From: Lentilitoribacter sp039986595
GTDB taxonomy: Bacteria > Pseudomonadota > Alphaproteobacteria > Rhizobiales > Rhizobiaceae
Direction of reading: 5' to 3'
Assembly (NCBI GenBank): GCA_039986595.1
Contig: JBDWQJ010000002.1
Location: 62,001 to 126,000, forward strand
DNA length: 64,000 nt
Positions 1 to 8,069 of this stretch are shown here, in pieces. The notes under the pieces are model-generated. The model was not told the origin of the DNA. It saw nothing but the letters and a program-made list of their open reading frames with translations, and did not search any database. Positions within the stretch are counted from its first letter, which is position 1. The number at the start of each line of letters is the position of its first letter. The position numbers and the translations under genes were made by a program.

Positions 1-494
1 AGAATAGCCACCATTGAAAGACCCAAAATGGTGATCATCAGCATTTCAGGAAGGCCGAAAGACAATACAATCGGCCGCGCGATCAAGATAAAGACGGTTA
101 GAAAAGATGCCCCGATCAACCCGCCAAACAAGGATGATGCAAATGCTGCTGAAAGCGCGCGCGCTGCTTCACCCTTCTTGGCCATTGGAAATCCATCAAG
201 CACTGTGGCTTGCGAGGCAGACGAACCCGGAATACCCATTAATACCGATGCAAACGTATCGGATGTGGGCACAACGGCGACCATGCCAATCATCAATGCA
301 AGACCAAGAATTGGATCCATACCGAACATAAATGGCAGTAAAAGAGATAATCCAGCGATCCCACCTAAACCGGGGAACACGCCAATACATAAACCCATCA
401 CCACTCCAAGGATAAGATATCCCAGTACGATGGGTTGAAGTATGAGCGCAAATGCGTCGCCAAGGGCTGGTAACGCCTGAGTAAAGACGTCCAT
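1..494 (-). CDS. tctA: Tripartite tricarboxylate transporter permease TctA, N-terminal part (cut by window edge)
   Basis: Reading leftward from ATG at 492-494, the protein begins MDVFTQALPALGDAF and continues through hydrophobic helices with the TctA signature GVFPGLGGIAG near residues 38-48 and GIPGSSASQATVLDG near residues 87-101. TctA is the large inner-membrane permease of TTT systems, which take up citrate-like carboxylates with a periplasmic receptor (TctC) and a small membrane subunit (TctB). About 164 codons are visible; the rest lies left of the window. It follows tctC in the same direction after 77 bases, so the two are probably co-transcribed. No tctB fits in that gap, although TctB commonly lies between TctC and TctA. 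The family call is firm; the substrate is not known. Confidence 0.9.
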   Translation of the reverse strand, partial: MDVFTQALPALGDAFALILQPIVLGYLILGVVMGLCIGVFPGLGGIAGLSLLLPFMFGMDPILGLALMIGMVAVVPTSDTFASVLMGIPGSSASQATVLDGFPMAKKGEAARALSAAFASSLFGGLIGASFLTVFILIARPIVLSFGLPEMLMITILGLSMVAI

Positions 495-571
495 TACGGC
501 CTCCAATGGATTAAAAATTTATGATTTGGAAGGCCCTGCCGCGATCAACGACAGAGCCAAAATTAAAGCTG

Positions 572-1657
572 TTAGTTCAGCTCAACACCGTAGGCTTCTT
601 TGAGCCAATTAGTGACAAAGGCTTTCGCTGAATCGGGCACTGTTGTTGCCACACTCAAAGCTTTTGCAGCCTCATCGCCCACATACATTGGATATTTACC
701 AACGCGTTTGGCTGAAATTTCTGCAAAGTCCGGGCGTGCTTTTACCGCAGCAAATGCTGTTACAAATGCATCGATAATTGCTTGATCTGTACCTGCAGGC
801 AGGAACGCGATTTTCTGAGATGGGAAGCCTGCTACAAAGAACGCCTTCCATGCATCCCATGCTTCGCCAGACGTTTCACAACCGTCTGTTGCTTCACACA
901 CTTCTTTAAATGTCGGCATATCAGGGAATGTTGGATCGCGAACAATATTGCCATCGCTATCCAATGAACCCCAAGACATCATTGGAACGGCAGTGCCTGC
1001 TTCCACCAATGGTGTTGAACCACCGAGATATCCTGATGTTGTTTGGTAATCGATATTTGCTTCGCCACGTTCGAACATTAAACGACCATCACCGCGACCT
1101 TTAATACCAAATACCGGCTCAACATTCATTCCAAGCATTTGCCAAGCGAGAAGCGGAACAAGATCAAGACGTGTTGCACCTTGTGAACCGTAGATGAAAC
1201 TCATCTCTTTAAGACCATTGGCTGAACCATCAAATTTTGCACCAGCTTCAGCGTTTAGATATGCAACACCGCCGGTTCCTGTTGCCATAACAGGATTCCA
1301 GTCTTTGTACTCATATTTCACACGTGGATCACCCAAAAGATAAGGGAATTGTGTTGATCCGGATGAGCCGAACATAACCGATCCATCACCATCTTTTTGC
1401 TGCTGGAACCAGTTTGCGCCTTTGGTTGAACCAGCGCCTGGCATGAATTTAACAACAACAGTTGGTGCACCTGGCAACGCTTCAGATAAAAGCGGAGCAA
1501 AGAAGTTTGCCCATTTAGCCGAGCCACCAGTTTCTGAAAACGGAATAGTCCATTCGATTGTTTTGCCTGACATATCCATCGCGTTTGCTGATGTTGCCAT
1601 AGACAAAGCCATTGCTGCTGCTGATGCAGTCAAAGCAAGTTTAGTTAGAGTTTTCAT
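572..1657 (-). CDS. tctC: TctC/Bug-family periplasmic substrate-binding protein
   Basis: The product has 361 residues when started at MKTLTKLALTASAAAMALS, which gives a classic Sec signal peptide ending near ANA (about residue 26); a GGGAGG-type ribosome site lies just upstream. A longer in-frame start at 1732 would bury the signal peptide and is not preferred. The mature part resembles TctC/Bug receptors (PGAGSTKGANWF near residue 80), which bind carboxylates in the periplasm and deliver them to TctA/TctB. It is somewhat longer than the usual 320-330 residues and carries two close cysteines (EVCEATDGCE) that could form a disulfide. It lies upstream of tctA and diverges from the tctD/tctE pair that probably controls it. 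The ligand is unknown; the neighbouring TcuA-like enzyme makes a tricarboxylate plausible. Confidence 0.88.
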   Translation of the reverse strand: MKTLTKLALTASAAAMALSMATSANAMDMSGKTIEWTIPFSETGGSAKWANFFAPLLSEALPGAPTVVVKFMPGAGSTKGANWFQQQKDGDGSVMFGSSGSTQFPYLLGDPRVKYEYKDWNPVMATGTGGVAYLNAEAGAKFDGSANGLKEMSFIYGSQGATRLDLVPLLAWQMLGMNVEPVFGIKGRGDGRLMFERGEANIDYQTTSGYLGGSTPLVEAGTAVPMMSWGSLDSDGNIVRDPTFPDMPTFKEVCEATDGCETSGEAWDAWKAFFVAGFPSQKIAFLPAGTDQAIIDAFVTAFAAVKARPDFAEISAKRVGKYPMYVGDEAAKALSVATTVPDSAKAFVTNWLKEAYGVELN

Positions 1658-1683
1658 ATATTCCTCCCAAGAATTAATCTCTA

Positions 1684-1709
1684 CGGCTTCGCAATGAAGC
1701 GATGAGCCG
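1684..1709 (-). promoter_or_regulatory. Hairpin in the tctC 5' leader
   Basis: The arms CGGCT and AGCCG enclose a second inner stem (TCGC/GCGA) around a 6-base loop, with a two-base bulge on one side. It lies about 27 bases upstream of the tctC start codon, just above the ribosome site. It may stabilise the mRNA or gate translation of the abundant binding protein. No known riboswitch is recognised. Confidence 0.4.
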
Positions 1710-1736
1710 CAGGCAACGTGTATTTCTCCCAAATAC

Positions 1737-1794
1737 TATGTTGACAAACATAGGAGTAAATGGCGAACCTTTCATACAGCTTTCAAAGTGAAAG
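1737..1794. promoter_or_regulatory. Candidate TctD operator and divergent promoter region
   Basis: The gap between tctC and tctD holds a 16-base inverted repeat, TATGTT-gaca-AACATA (1737-1752), which includes a TTGACA hexamer. It is followed by two direct CTTTCA repeats (1769-1774 and 1780-1785) spaced 11 bases apart and an inverted TGAAAG (1789-1794). Direct repeats about one helical turn apart are the usual target of OmpR/PhoB-family regulators such as TctD. Assigning them to TctD is inference. Confidence 0.45.
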
Positions 1795-1820
1795 TTTTTT
1801 TAAATAGCAATGGACGAACG

Positions 1821-2489
1821 ATGAGAATAGCAGTTGTTGAGGATAACAGGCCATTGGCGGATGGGATTGCCCGTGCCTTTCGCGACGATGGCCATGGGGT
1901 GGACGAGCTGCATGATGGGGAATCAGCAAATCAGTTTCTCAACCAAGAAACTGTTGATCTGATCATATTAGATATCAATCTACCGGGTAAGTCGGGCCTT
2001 GATGTTTTACGTTCATTAAGGCGTCGCGATATTCAAACCCCTATTCTCATGCTCACAGCGAAAGACACGATTGACGATAAAATTGGTGGTTTGGATTTAG
2101 GTGCTGATGATTATATGACCAAGCCATTTGATCTAGCAGAACTAAAAGCAAGAGCACGTGCACTGCTTAGACGATCAGAAAAAGATATCGCCAAGGTTTT
2201 AACTTTCGGAGAAATTGAATTTGATGTGACTGCACGCGAAATCCGCCTTCATGGAGAACAATTAGATTTGCCCCGGCGCGAGTTCGCGCTCGCCGAAATT
2301 TTAATTAATCGGCGTGGGCACGTGATTTCCAAACAACAGATTATCACGCATTTATATGGCTCCGGGGCAGATGTCGAAGACAGCACTGTTGAACTTTATG
2401 TGCACAGACTTCGAAAGAAATTTGGTGATTATGGTTCATGCATCAAAACCGTTCGCGGACTTGGATATTGCTTTAGGGAAACATCATGA
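1821..2489 (+). CDS. tctD: OmpR-family response regulator, TctD-like
   Basis: The protein has 222 residues from ATG at 1821 (MRIAVVEDNRPLADG). A GTG at 1788 would add 11 residues before the conserved start and is less likely. Residues 1-115 form a receiver domain with the acidic pair near residue 8, the phospho-acceptor Asp51 (LIILDINLPG) and the conserved Lys in MTKPFD. The C-terminal part is a winged-helix DNA-binding domain ending in VRGLGYCF. The stop overlaps the start of the following kinase by 4 bases (ATGA), the usual arrangement of a cognate pair. Its position opposite tctC/tctA matches TctD, which activates tricarboxylate transport genes in the presence of substrate. Confidence 0.88.
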   Translation: MRIAVVEDNRPLADGIARAFRDDGHGVDELHDGESANQFLNQETVDLIILDINLPGKSGLDVLRSLRRRDIQTPILMLTAKDTIDDKIGGLDLGADDYMTKPFDLAELKARARALLRRSEKDIAKVLTFGEIEFDVTAREIRLHGEQLDLPRREFALAEILINRRGHVISKQQIITHLYGSGADVEDSTVELYVHRLRKKFGDYGSCIKTVRGLGYCFRETS

Positions 2490-3844
2490 CATCCATACGC
2501 AGGCGATTATTATTATGGTTGATTATTCCGCTCACCGCGGTGGCGGTTATAGTGTCGATAGAAACGTTCGTTTCAGCGCAAAAAATTTCAAATGATCTAC
2601 ATGACAAAACGCTACTCGCCGCAATGCTGACAATTTCCGAAAATGTTGTGGCATCCAACGGAACTCTGCTTGCAGAGCAAACACTTAAAGTGCTGACTGA
2701 AAATTTGGGCGATGAGTTTTTCTACCATGTGTTGGGTCCTAATGGCGCCTTTGTGACCGGTTATAGCGGATATCCCAGATTGCCCGAGGATATTAAATTA
2801 GAAGATGGCGTTCCAATCTTCTATGATGGGACTTATCAAGGAAATACAGTTCGTGTAACGACAATGCGTCAGCTTTTATCCGGGCGCGATTTAAATGGTT
2901 GGACAACAATCACCACATGGCAGGAAACAACGCAGCGCGCTGATCTGACTTTAAGCCTATTTGGCCGTTCACTTATCCGTCTAGCAGCGCTGGTGATTGC
3001 CGCTGGAGTGATTGTTTGGTTTGCGGTTACCCAAGGTCTTCAACCATTAAGACAACTACAGCAAGCAATTGATAGCCGAACACCGCTCGATTTAACGCCG
3101 ATTAAACGCCAGATGCCGATTGAGTTGAAAGGCATTGTCGCATCCATGAACGATCTGTTTGCGCGCGTAGCACGTTCAAAAGCGAACCGAGAGCGTTTTA
3201 TTGGTGATGCCGCCCACCAGCTTCGTAATCCAATAGCGGCATTAAAAGTGCAGGCGGAAGTCGCGCTTCAGGCAAAAGACGGAAAAGCCAGAAATCAAAG
3301 TCTCAAGCAAGTGGTAAACGTAAGTGATCAAACCAGTGAGCTTGTAAGTCAAATGCTAACTAATGCGCGAGCAAATGCAATTGAAAAGGATGCTGGTGAA
3401 ACATTTGATTTATCTGAACTGACACGGGATGCAGCGCGCTCAGTTGCGCCAAAAGCGATTGAAAAAGATCAGGATTTTTCAACTGAAGTAACAGAGGGGA
3501 TTTGGCTAAAGGGCGACAAGGTTTTGATAAGAGAAGCCATTGCAAATTTGATTGATAATGCTGTCAAATACTCGCCCCGCCAAGCAAAGGTTTCGATCTC
3601 CTTGGTCTTAAATGGTGACGAAATATCCATCGGCATTAGCGACGATGGTGAACTGATTTCAGATGAAGAATTCTTCCAATATTGTCAACCATTTTACACA
3701 GATGACAGCGCCCATTCTGGATCAGGCTTAGGCTTAGCTATCGCCAAAGATGTCAGTGCAAATCACGGCGGTTATCTCGTCAATCGAGCTGATGGAGATG
3801 GCAGGGGTAAAACCATTTCAATCATATTGCCGAAACCCAAATAA
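2486..3844 (+). CDS. tctE: Sensor histidine kinase, TctE-like
   Basis: The product has 452 residues. TM helix 1 is at about 8-30, a periplasmic sensor region at 31-158, TM helix 2 at about 162-183, then a short linker and a HisKA domain with His244 in FIGDAAHQLRNPIAALK. The ATPase domain shows the N box (ANLIDNAVKYS, near 353) and G box (GSGLGLAIA, near 412). The Q-L-R-N-P motif around the histidine is typical of the TctE/QseC kinase group. It is translationally coupled to tctD and faces the tctC/tctA operon, so it probably senses the transported carboxylate or a relative. The sensed ligand cannot be read from sequence. Confidence 0.88.
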   Translation: MTSIRRRLLLWLIIPLTAVAVIVSIETFVSAQKISNDLHDKTLLAAMLTISENVVASNGTLLAEQTLKVLTENLGDEFFYHVLGPNGAFVTGYSGYPRLPEDIKLEDGVPIFYDGTYQGNTVRVTTMRQLLSGRDLNGWTTITTWQETTQRADLTLSLFGRSLIRLAALVIAAGVIVWFAVTQGLQPLRQLQQAIDSRTPLDLTPIKRQMPIELKGIVASMNDLFARVARSKANRERFIGDAAHQLRNPIAALKVQAEVALQAKDGKARNQSLKQVVNVSDQTSELVSQMLTNARANAIEKDAGETFDLSELTRDAARSVAPKAIEKDQDFSTEVTEGIWLKGDKVLIREAIANLIDNAVKYSPRQAKVSISLVLNGDEISIGISDDGELISDEEFFQYCQPFYTDDSAHSGSGLGLAIAKDVSANHGGYLVNRADGDGRGKTISIILPKPK

Positions 3845-3853
3845 ACGAAATAC

Positions 3854-3994
3854 TTACTTCTGGAAACGATCTACAAGCTCTGACGGGAGGCCCAAAGTTT
3901 CGAGGTCTTTTGAAGAAAATTTTCTGTTTCGCTCAAATGCATTTGTCATGTTTTGGGCGGCTCTGATTTGACTAAAGAAGTTTAACTGTCTCAT
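3854..3994 (-). CDS. Small 46-residue protein, DUF1127-like in size and pattern
   Basis: An open frame of 46 residues starts at MRQLNFFSQI with a good GAAGGAAAG ribosome site 5-13 bases upstream. The basic, helical sequence ends in LETLGLPSELVDRFQK, a layout loosely like small DUF1127 proteins (basic helix followed by an L..LG+ turn), but the match is weak. The frame stays open further upstream (to 4120), where it overlaps the 3' end of the flavoprotein gene; the ribosome site argues for the short form. It lies downstream of the flavoprotein operon on the same strand, 85 bases away, and converges on tctE. No function is claimed. Confidence 0.45.
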   Translation of the reverse strand: MRQLNFFSQIRAAQNMTNAFERNRKFSSKDLETLGLPSELVDRFQK

Positions 3995-4079
3995 TTTTAC
4001 TTTCCTTCTATACACCGAATACATAGCATTATTTGCTTGTGAGTAGGTGTGCGATTTTGATATATCAGGCATGCTTTGG

Positions 4080-5588
4080 TTAGATAGATTTTGCTGCCCC
4101 ATAGCCAGCGCGACGACCAAATACAGCGCCTGATGTTAAGCCTGATCCACCTGGATAGCCGTTGAAAAACACTCCGCCAACCAGTTCACCGCAGGCATAT
4201 AAACCACCGATGATTTCATCATTTTCGGTTAGCACATTGCCATTTTCATTTACCTTCAAGCCGCCATAGGTGAACGTAATCCCGCAGGTAACTGGATAGG
4301 CTTTATAAGGTTGCTTATCAAAAGTCTGCGCCCAGTTTGATTTCGCCAACTTAAGACCCAGTGTGCCTTTGCCGTCTTTTATCGTGGGATCAAAAGAGGT
4401 GTTTGGATCAACGGCGTTATTAAACTCATCAATTGTCGCGCGCGCAGCGTTTTTGTCTTCGATACCATCGAGTTTATCGACCAGTTCATTAAGTGTATCA
4501 GCCTCAACGAAATGCGCGTCATGAAACGTATATTCACCGTATAACAAGTCATCGACTTTTGCGTCGAAAATTTGCCAGGCAAAATGCCCCGGTTGTTCAA
4601 TGATTGCTCGGCCAAATTGGGCATAGGTATAATTGCGAAAATCTATCCCTTCATCGACAAAACGCTCACCATTAGCGTTCAGCATAATGCCGAGGAAATA
4701 ACAGATCTTCCGGTAGTTTTTTCGTTCAAAATGCGGGATGTCCAGATTTCCATAGTTTTTCATATGTAAATCCATCGGGGTTGCGTGGCAGCCTTGATAA
4801 AACCCATATTCCGCTGCGCCCAATTCAAGCGCCATTTTAAGCCCTTGGCCGGTATTATGCGGGGTTCCGCGAACCTTCGCCTTATCCCAGTCTGAACCTA
4901 TATATTTCTTGCGAAGTTCTGAGCTTGCTTCAAAACCGCCTGAGCCGAGAATAATTGCACTCGCAAACAGCTCATTTTGAACACCATTTTCATCTTCCAC
5001 TTTGATGCCAATGACGGTGTTGTTTTGTGTGATGAGTTCCACACCCGAGCAATTATATCGAATACGACCACCTTTGCTTTTGAACACTTCAAGCTCAGCA
5101 TCGACAAGACCAACACCTTCGCCATCAGCAGCAAGTGTTAACCCGCCCCAAAAGACAAAGCGTCCGTCTTTTTCAAATGATTGACGCTCATAAATAGGTT
5201 CAAACTTAATACCATTTTCCGCAAGCCAAAGCATGGTTTCATATGAGTGATCAATTAAGATATTTTGCTCAACTGATAATGCTCGGCCATCATTAAACCC
5301 AAGCAGGTCGTTACGAAATTTGTCCGCTGTATATGAGCCAAAATCAGTGTTTGGTAGGCGCGTATCTTCAAGAGATTTCAATAACGGCATGAGGTCTTCA
5401 TTTGAATTATAAACAAAGCGCATAGCACCAGCGGTATATTTCGAATTTCCGCCTGCAAGCTCCTCATTCGCTTTTTCGATGATTAATACATCCGCGCCTT
5501 TTTCTATGGCGGCAATCCCAGCGCAAAGAGCCGCATTTCCTGAACCCACGACTATGATATCTGCAATTGTGTTGGTGTTCTTAGTCAT
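4080..5588 (-). CDS. tcuA: FAD-dependent tricarballylate dehydrogenase-like flavoprotein (TcuA family)
   Basis: The protein has 502 residues and belongs to the fumarate reductase/succinate dehydrogenase flavoprotein family. The N-terminus has the FAD-binding dinucleotide fold (IIVVGSGNAALCAGIAA, about 11-27) followed by EKA...GGNSKYTAGAMRF, close to TcuA. The C-terminus has the second FAD contact (GGLYACGELVGGVFFNGYPG and GSGLTSGAVFGRRAG). TcuA oxidises tricarballylate to cis-aconitate; in Salmonella the flavin is re-oxidised by the membrane protein TcuB. No tcuB is seen in this window. The start overlaps the end of the upstream hydroxyacid dehydrogenase gene by 8 bases, so the genes are coupled. 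The Tct transporter next door supports a carboxylate substrate, but another alpha,beta-desaturation substrate is possible. Confidence 0.78.
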   Translation of the reverse strand: MTKNTNTIADIIVVGSGNAALCAGIAAIEKGADVLIIEKANEELAGGNSKYTAGAMRFVYNSNEDLMPLLKSLEDTRLPNTDFGSYTADKFRNDLLGFNDGRALSVEQNILIDHSYETMLWLAENGIKFEPIYERQSFEKDGRFVFWGGLTLAADGEGVGLVDAELEVFKSKGGRIRYNCSGVELITQNNTVIGIKVEDENGVQNELFASAIILGSGGFEASSELRKKYIGSDWDKAKVRGTPHNTGQGLKMALELGAAEYGFYQGCHATPMDLHMKNYGNLDIPHFERKNYRKICYFLGIMLNANGERFVDEGIDFRNYTYAQFGRAIIEQPGHFAWQIFDAKVDDLLYGEYTFHDAHFVEADTLNELVDKLDGIEDKNAARATIDEFNNAVDPNTSFDPTIKDGKGTLGLKLAKSNWAQTFDKQPYKAYPVTCGITFTYGGLKVNENGNVLTENDEIIGGLYACGELVGGVFFNGYPGGSGLTSGAVFGRRAGYGAAKSI

Positions 5589-6558
5589 TTTTGTATACCT
5601 TGGGGTTGATCATATTAATCGGAGCACCTTTGGCATAAGCAACAATCTGATCGTAAATATCGCTGAACTGCAGCTCATATTCATCCTCGGTTACAAAACC
5701 AATATGCGGGGTCGCGATCACATTTGGATGTGAGGTCAACGGATCATCTTTCCATGTGATGGGTTCCTTATCGAACACATCAATTGCAGCTGACCCGGGA
5801 TGGCCTTTATTAAGTGCTTCAAGCAGCGCGTTTGGCTCGATTAGCCCGGCACGCGAAGTATTAATAAACAACGCATCATCGCGCATATTTGAAAAATCAT
5901 CAGCTGTTATGATGCCTTTGGTCTCTGGCTTCATGCGTACATGAACGGAAATTATGTCTGGTCTTGCGAAAAATTCTTCCCGCGATGAAGAGATGTTTTT
6001 TCCATCATCTTTAAGGCGTTGCTGACCGCTTTGTGATCCCCACCAAATCACGTTCATGCCAAAAGCTTGCGCAATATGCTCAACTCCTTTGGCAATCCGC
6101 CCATAACCATAAAGCCCAAGCGTTCGACCTTGGAGAGTTCGCCCCACACTCATTTGCCAATTCCCGCTTTTAAGAGAAGCAACTTGTTGGGGTATCTGTC
6201 GATAGCTTGCAAGGATGAGCGCCCAAACATGTTCAACGGTTGCAAACGAAGGTGTCCCCGCATGCATATTAGAACATAAAAGCACGTTGTTTTTTGTGCA
6301 CGCATCCACATCAACATGAGGATAAACACTGCGCTGGCTAATTAATTTCAAGTTCGGCAACTTATCTAATAACTGCGCTGTAATTTGCGTACGTTCACGA
6401 AAAAGAACAAGCGCACCGATGTCTGAGAGACGCTCGGCTAATATATTTATGTCTTCGACATGATCATTAAAGACAGTCACGTGATGATCGCTTAATTTTT
6501 CAAATGACGGTAGCTTTTTAAGCGTATCGAACCAATCGTCTAGAATTGCTATTTTCAT
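5581..6558 (-). CDS. D-2-hydroxyacid dehydrogenase family protein
   Basis: This 325-residue protein is an NAD(P)-dependent D-2-hydroxyacid dehydrogenase. The nucleotide-binding motif LGLYGYGRIAKG lies near 149-160, and the catalytic triad can be placed: Arg in INTSRAGLIEP, Glu in VFDKEPI and His in TPHIGFVTEDEY. The family interconverts 2-keto and 2-hydroxy acids (for example glyoxylate/glycolate, phosphoglycerate). It is sandwiched between a 73-residue protein gene (6 bases upstream) and the TcuA-like gene (8-base overlap), so it should work in the same carboxylate pathway, perhaps oxidising or reducing a hydroxy-carboxylate. The exact substrate is not deducible. Confidence 0.85.
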   Translation of the reverse strand: MKIAILDDWFDTLKKLPSFEKLSDHHVTVFNDHVEDINILAERLSDIGALVLFRERTQITAQLLDKLPNLKLISQRSVYPHVDVDACTKNNVLLCSNMHAGTPSFATVEHVWALILASYRQIPQQVASLKSGNWQMSVGRTLQGRTLGLYGYGRIAKGVEHIAQAFGMNVIWWGSQSGQQRLKDDGKNISSSREEFFARPDIISVHVRMKPETKGIITADDFSNMRDDALFINTSRAGLIEPNALLEALNKGHPGSAAIDVFDKEPITWKDDPLTSHPNVIATPHIGFVTEDEYELQFSDIYDQIVAYAKGAPINMINPKVYKND

Positions 6559-6564
6559 TATGTC

Positions 6565-6786
6565 CTAATGACCTTTTTGAATAAGTTCGGTTGTTTCTGC
6601 ATCAAGAACAGCAAGAGCTGATGCGATTTTCTGGCGTTGCTCCAAAAGGTAATTGAACTGGCAGTCACAAACAGCGATCGGCGTTGGATACGAACTAATT
6701 TCTTTTGCCAAGATTTTTCGCGCCACGTTCAGCTCAGCCTTGGCAAGTTCAAGACACTCTTCAGGTGTTGTTGTATTGCACTGCAT
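6565..6786 (-). CDS. Uncharacterised 73-residue protein with CxC motif
   Basis: The 73-residue product begins MQCNTTTPEE with a strong AAGGAG ribosome site. It appears to be two helices (about 10-30 and 46-70) joined by a loop reading YPTPIAVCDCQFN (33-45), with cysteines at 3, 11, 40 and 42. I do not recognise a family. It is the first gene of the operon with the D-2-hydroxyacid dehydrogenase and TcuA-like flavoprotein and sits opposite the LysR regulator. Four cysteines in so short a protein suggest metal binding or a redox/adaptor role, but that is speculation. Confidence 0.65.
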   Translation of the reverse strand: MQCNTTTPEECLELAKAELNVARKILAKEISSYPTPIAVCDCQFNYLLEQRQKIASALAVLDAETTELIQKGH

Positions 6787-6889
6787 ATTCAGCTCCTTTT
6801 GATAGGATTGTTATGCAGATAATAGACAAAGTTTATCATTATAGATATTATATGAAATACGTAAAACTCATATGTTTTGGATATGCTTT
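6787..6889. promoter_or_regulatory. Divergent promoter/operator region for the LysR regulator and flavoprotein operon
   Basis: This 103-base AT-rich gap separates the operon running left from the LysR gene running right. LysR-type regulators normally bind such shared intergenic regions. The stretch around 6830-6865 is rich in TATA/ATAT steps, but I could not settle on one clear T-N11-A box. Confidence 0.4.
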
Positions 6890-7780
6890 ATGGAACTTCG
6901 ACATCTAAGATATTTCAAGACCGTCGCTGAGGAAGGACATATCACTCGGGCCGCAGAAAAGCTTGATATGCAACAACCGCCGTTGAGCTTACAAATTAAA
7001 GCGCTTGAGCAAGAGCTTGGTGTGCAATTATTTAGAAGGTTGCCGCGAGGCGTTGAATTAACGGAAGCCGGTAAGTCTTTTTACTCAGATACTAAAAGAC
7101 TGCTTGATGATTTAGATCGTGGGATCTCGAAGACACAACGCATTGAAAGAGGCGAACAGGGTTCGGTTACAATTGGGTTTACCAGCTCAGTAATCTTTCA
7201 TTCCTCAACGAAATTATCGATCCAAAACTTTCGCGAGGAAAACAGCGAGATCGAACTCAATCTTACGGAAGACGGCTCGGCTGAACTTGTGCGCGATGTA
7301 GCTGACCAAAAACTTGATGCTGCGTTTATCAGAACCAACATTTCTCATATTGATAATATCAAAACCTATAAATTAGCCGACGAAGAAATTATGTTAGCAA
7401 TGCCTTTGGGCCATCCGCTATTAGCCTTTGATACTATCTCCGCCTCACAGCTGGGCGAGCATCCGCTCATTCTATATCGGCGCTCCGCCGGGCCGGGGAT
7501 CTACGATAGTGTGATCTCCGCGCTTAACAAAAGTGCATCCTCTCCAAATATTATTCAGGAAGCACCGCGCGTTGGTGCTGCACTCAATCTCGTTGCCACA
7601 GGCATGGGTGTTAGTTTTGTTCCCGCCTCGCTATGTAGCGCGCATTCTGAAGATATTCGTTATCGCCCGATAAAAATTGACCCTCCGCTTACAGCCTCAA
7701 TTTTGCTGGCATGTCGAAAAAATGAAGGATCTGTCTCGGTTCGCTCTTTCATCGCAACGGCTAGAAGAACGTTCGAGTAA
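6890..7780 (+). CDS. LysR-family transcriptional regulator (BenM/CatM-like N-terminus)
   Basis: The protein has 296 residues from MELRHLRYFKTVAEEGHITR; an upstream in-frame start at 6872 adds six residues and is less likely. The first 60 residues form the winged helix-turn-helix typical of LysR (AAEKLDMQQPPLSLQIKALE), close in wording to BenM/CatM-type regulators. The rest is a periplasmic-binding-protein-like effector domain, as in QLGEHPLILYRRSAGPGIYD near residue 195. It diverges from the 73-residue protein/dehydrogenase/TcuA-like operon. By the usual LysR logic, and by analogy with TcuR next to tcuA in Salmonella, it probably activates that operon when a carboxylate is present. Confidence 0.87.
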   Translation: MELRHLRYFKTVAEEGHITRAAEKLDMQQPPLSLQIKALEQELGVQLFRRLPRGVELTEAGKSFYSDTKRLLDDLDRGISKTQRIERGEQGSVTIGFTSSVIFHSSTKLSIQNFREENSEIELNLTEDGSAELVRDVADQKLDAAFIRTNISHIDNIKTYKLADEEIMLAMPLGHPLLAFDTISASQLGEHPLILYRRSAGPGIYDSVISALNKSASSPNIIQEAPRVGAALNLVATGMGVSFVPASLCSAHSEDIRYRPIKIDPPLTASILLACRKNEGSVSVRSFIATARRTFE

Positions 7781-8069
7781 ACTCAATTACGTCTCTTTTT
7801 GACACGAATTTGCGCAAAAAGGACAAGTACGTAGCCTCTGCTTTGCTGCGAACACCAGAAAGAATAACAAATACGGGGTATTTTTGGGGTATATGAATTT
7901 TTATAATTAAATTAATTGATATGAAGACGGCAATAGGTACCAATTTTCTTATTTCAGTTCCATTTTAATATATCTGTATCAAATTAGCTGGCGCCCCAAA
8001 ATTTGTGGCAATCGGGTTTCTCATGTGTTTAATTGCGAAAAAGCATTATTACAGAACTGGGATGATTTT
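7781..8069. other. Intergenic, AT-rich, no gene seen
   Basis: These 289 bases between the LysR gene and the broken FkbM gene hold no convincing coding frame, RNA or terminator. Composition becomes markedly AT-rich from about 7860 onward, which carries through the two disrupted glycan genes and suggests the left edge of a transferred segment. Confidence 0.5.

Noticed and set aside
28..438. A 136-codon plus-strand frame at the left edge
   Set aside because: It is a shadow of tctA; the opposite strand gives clear TctA motifs.
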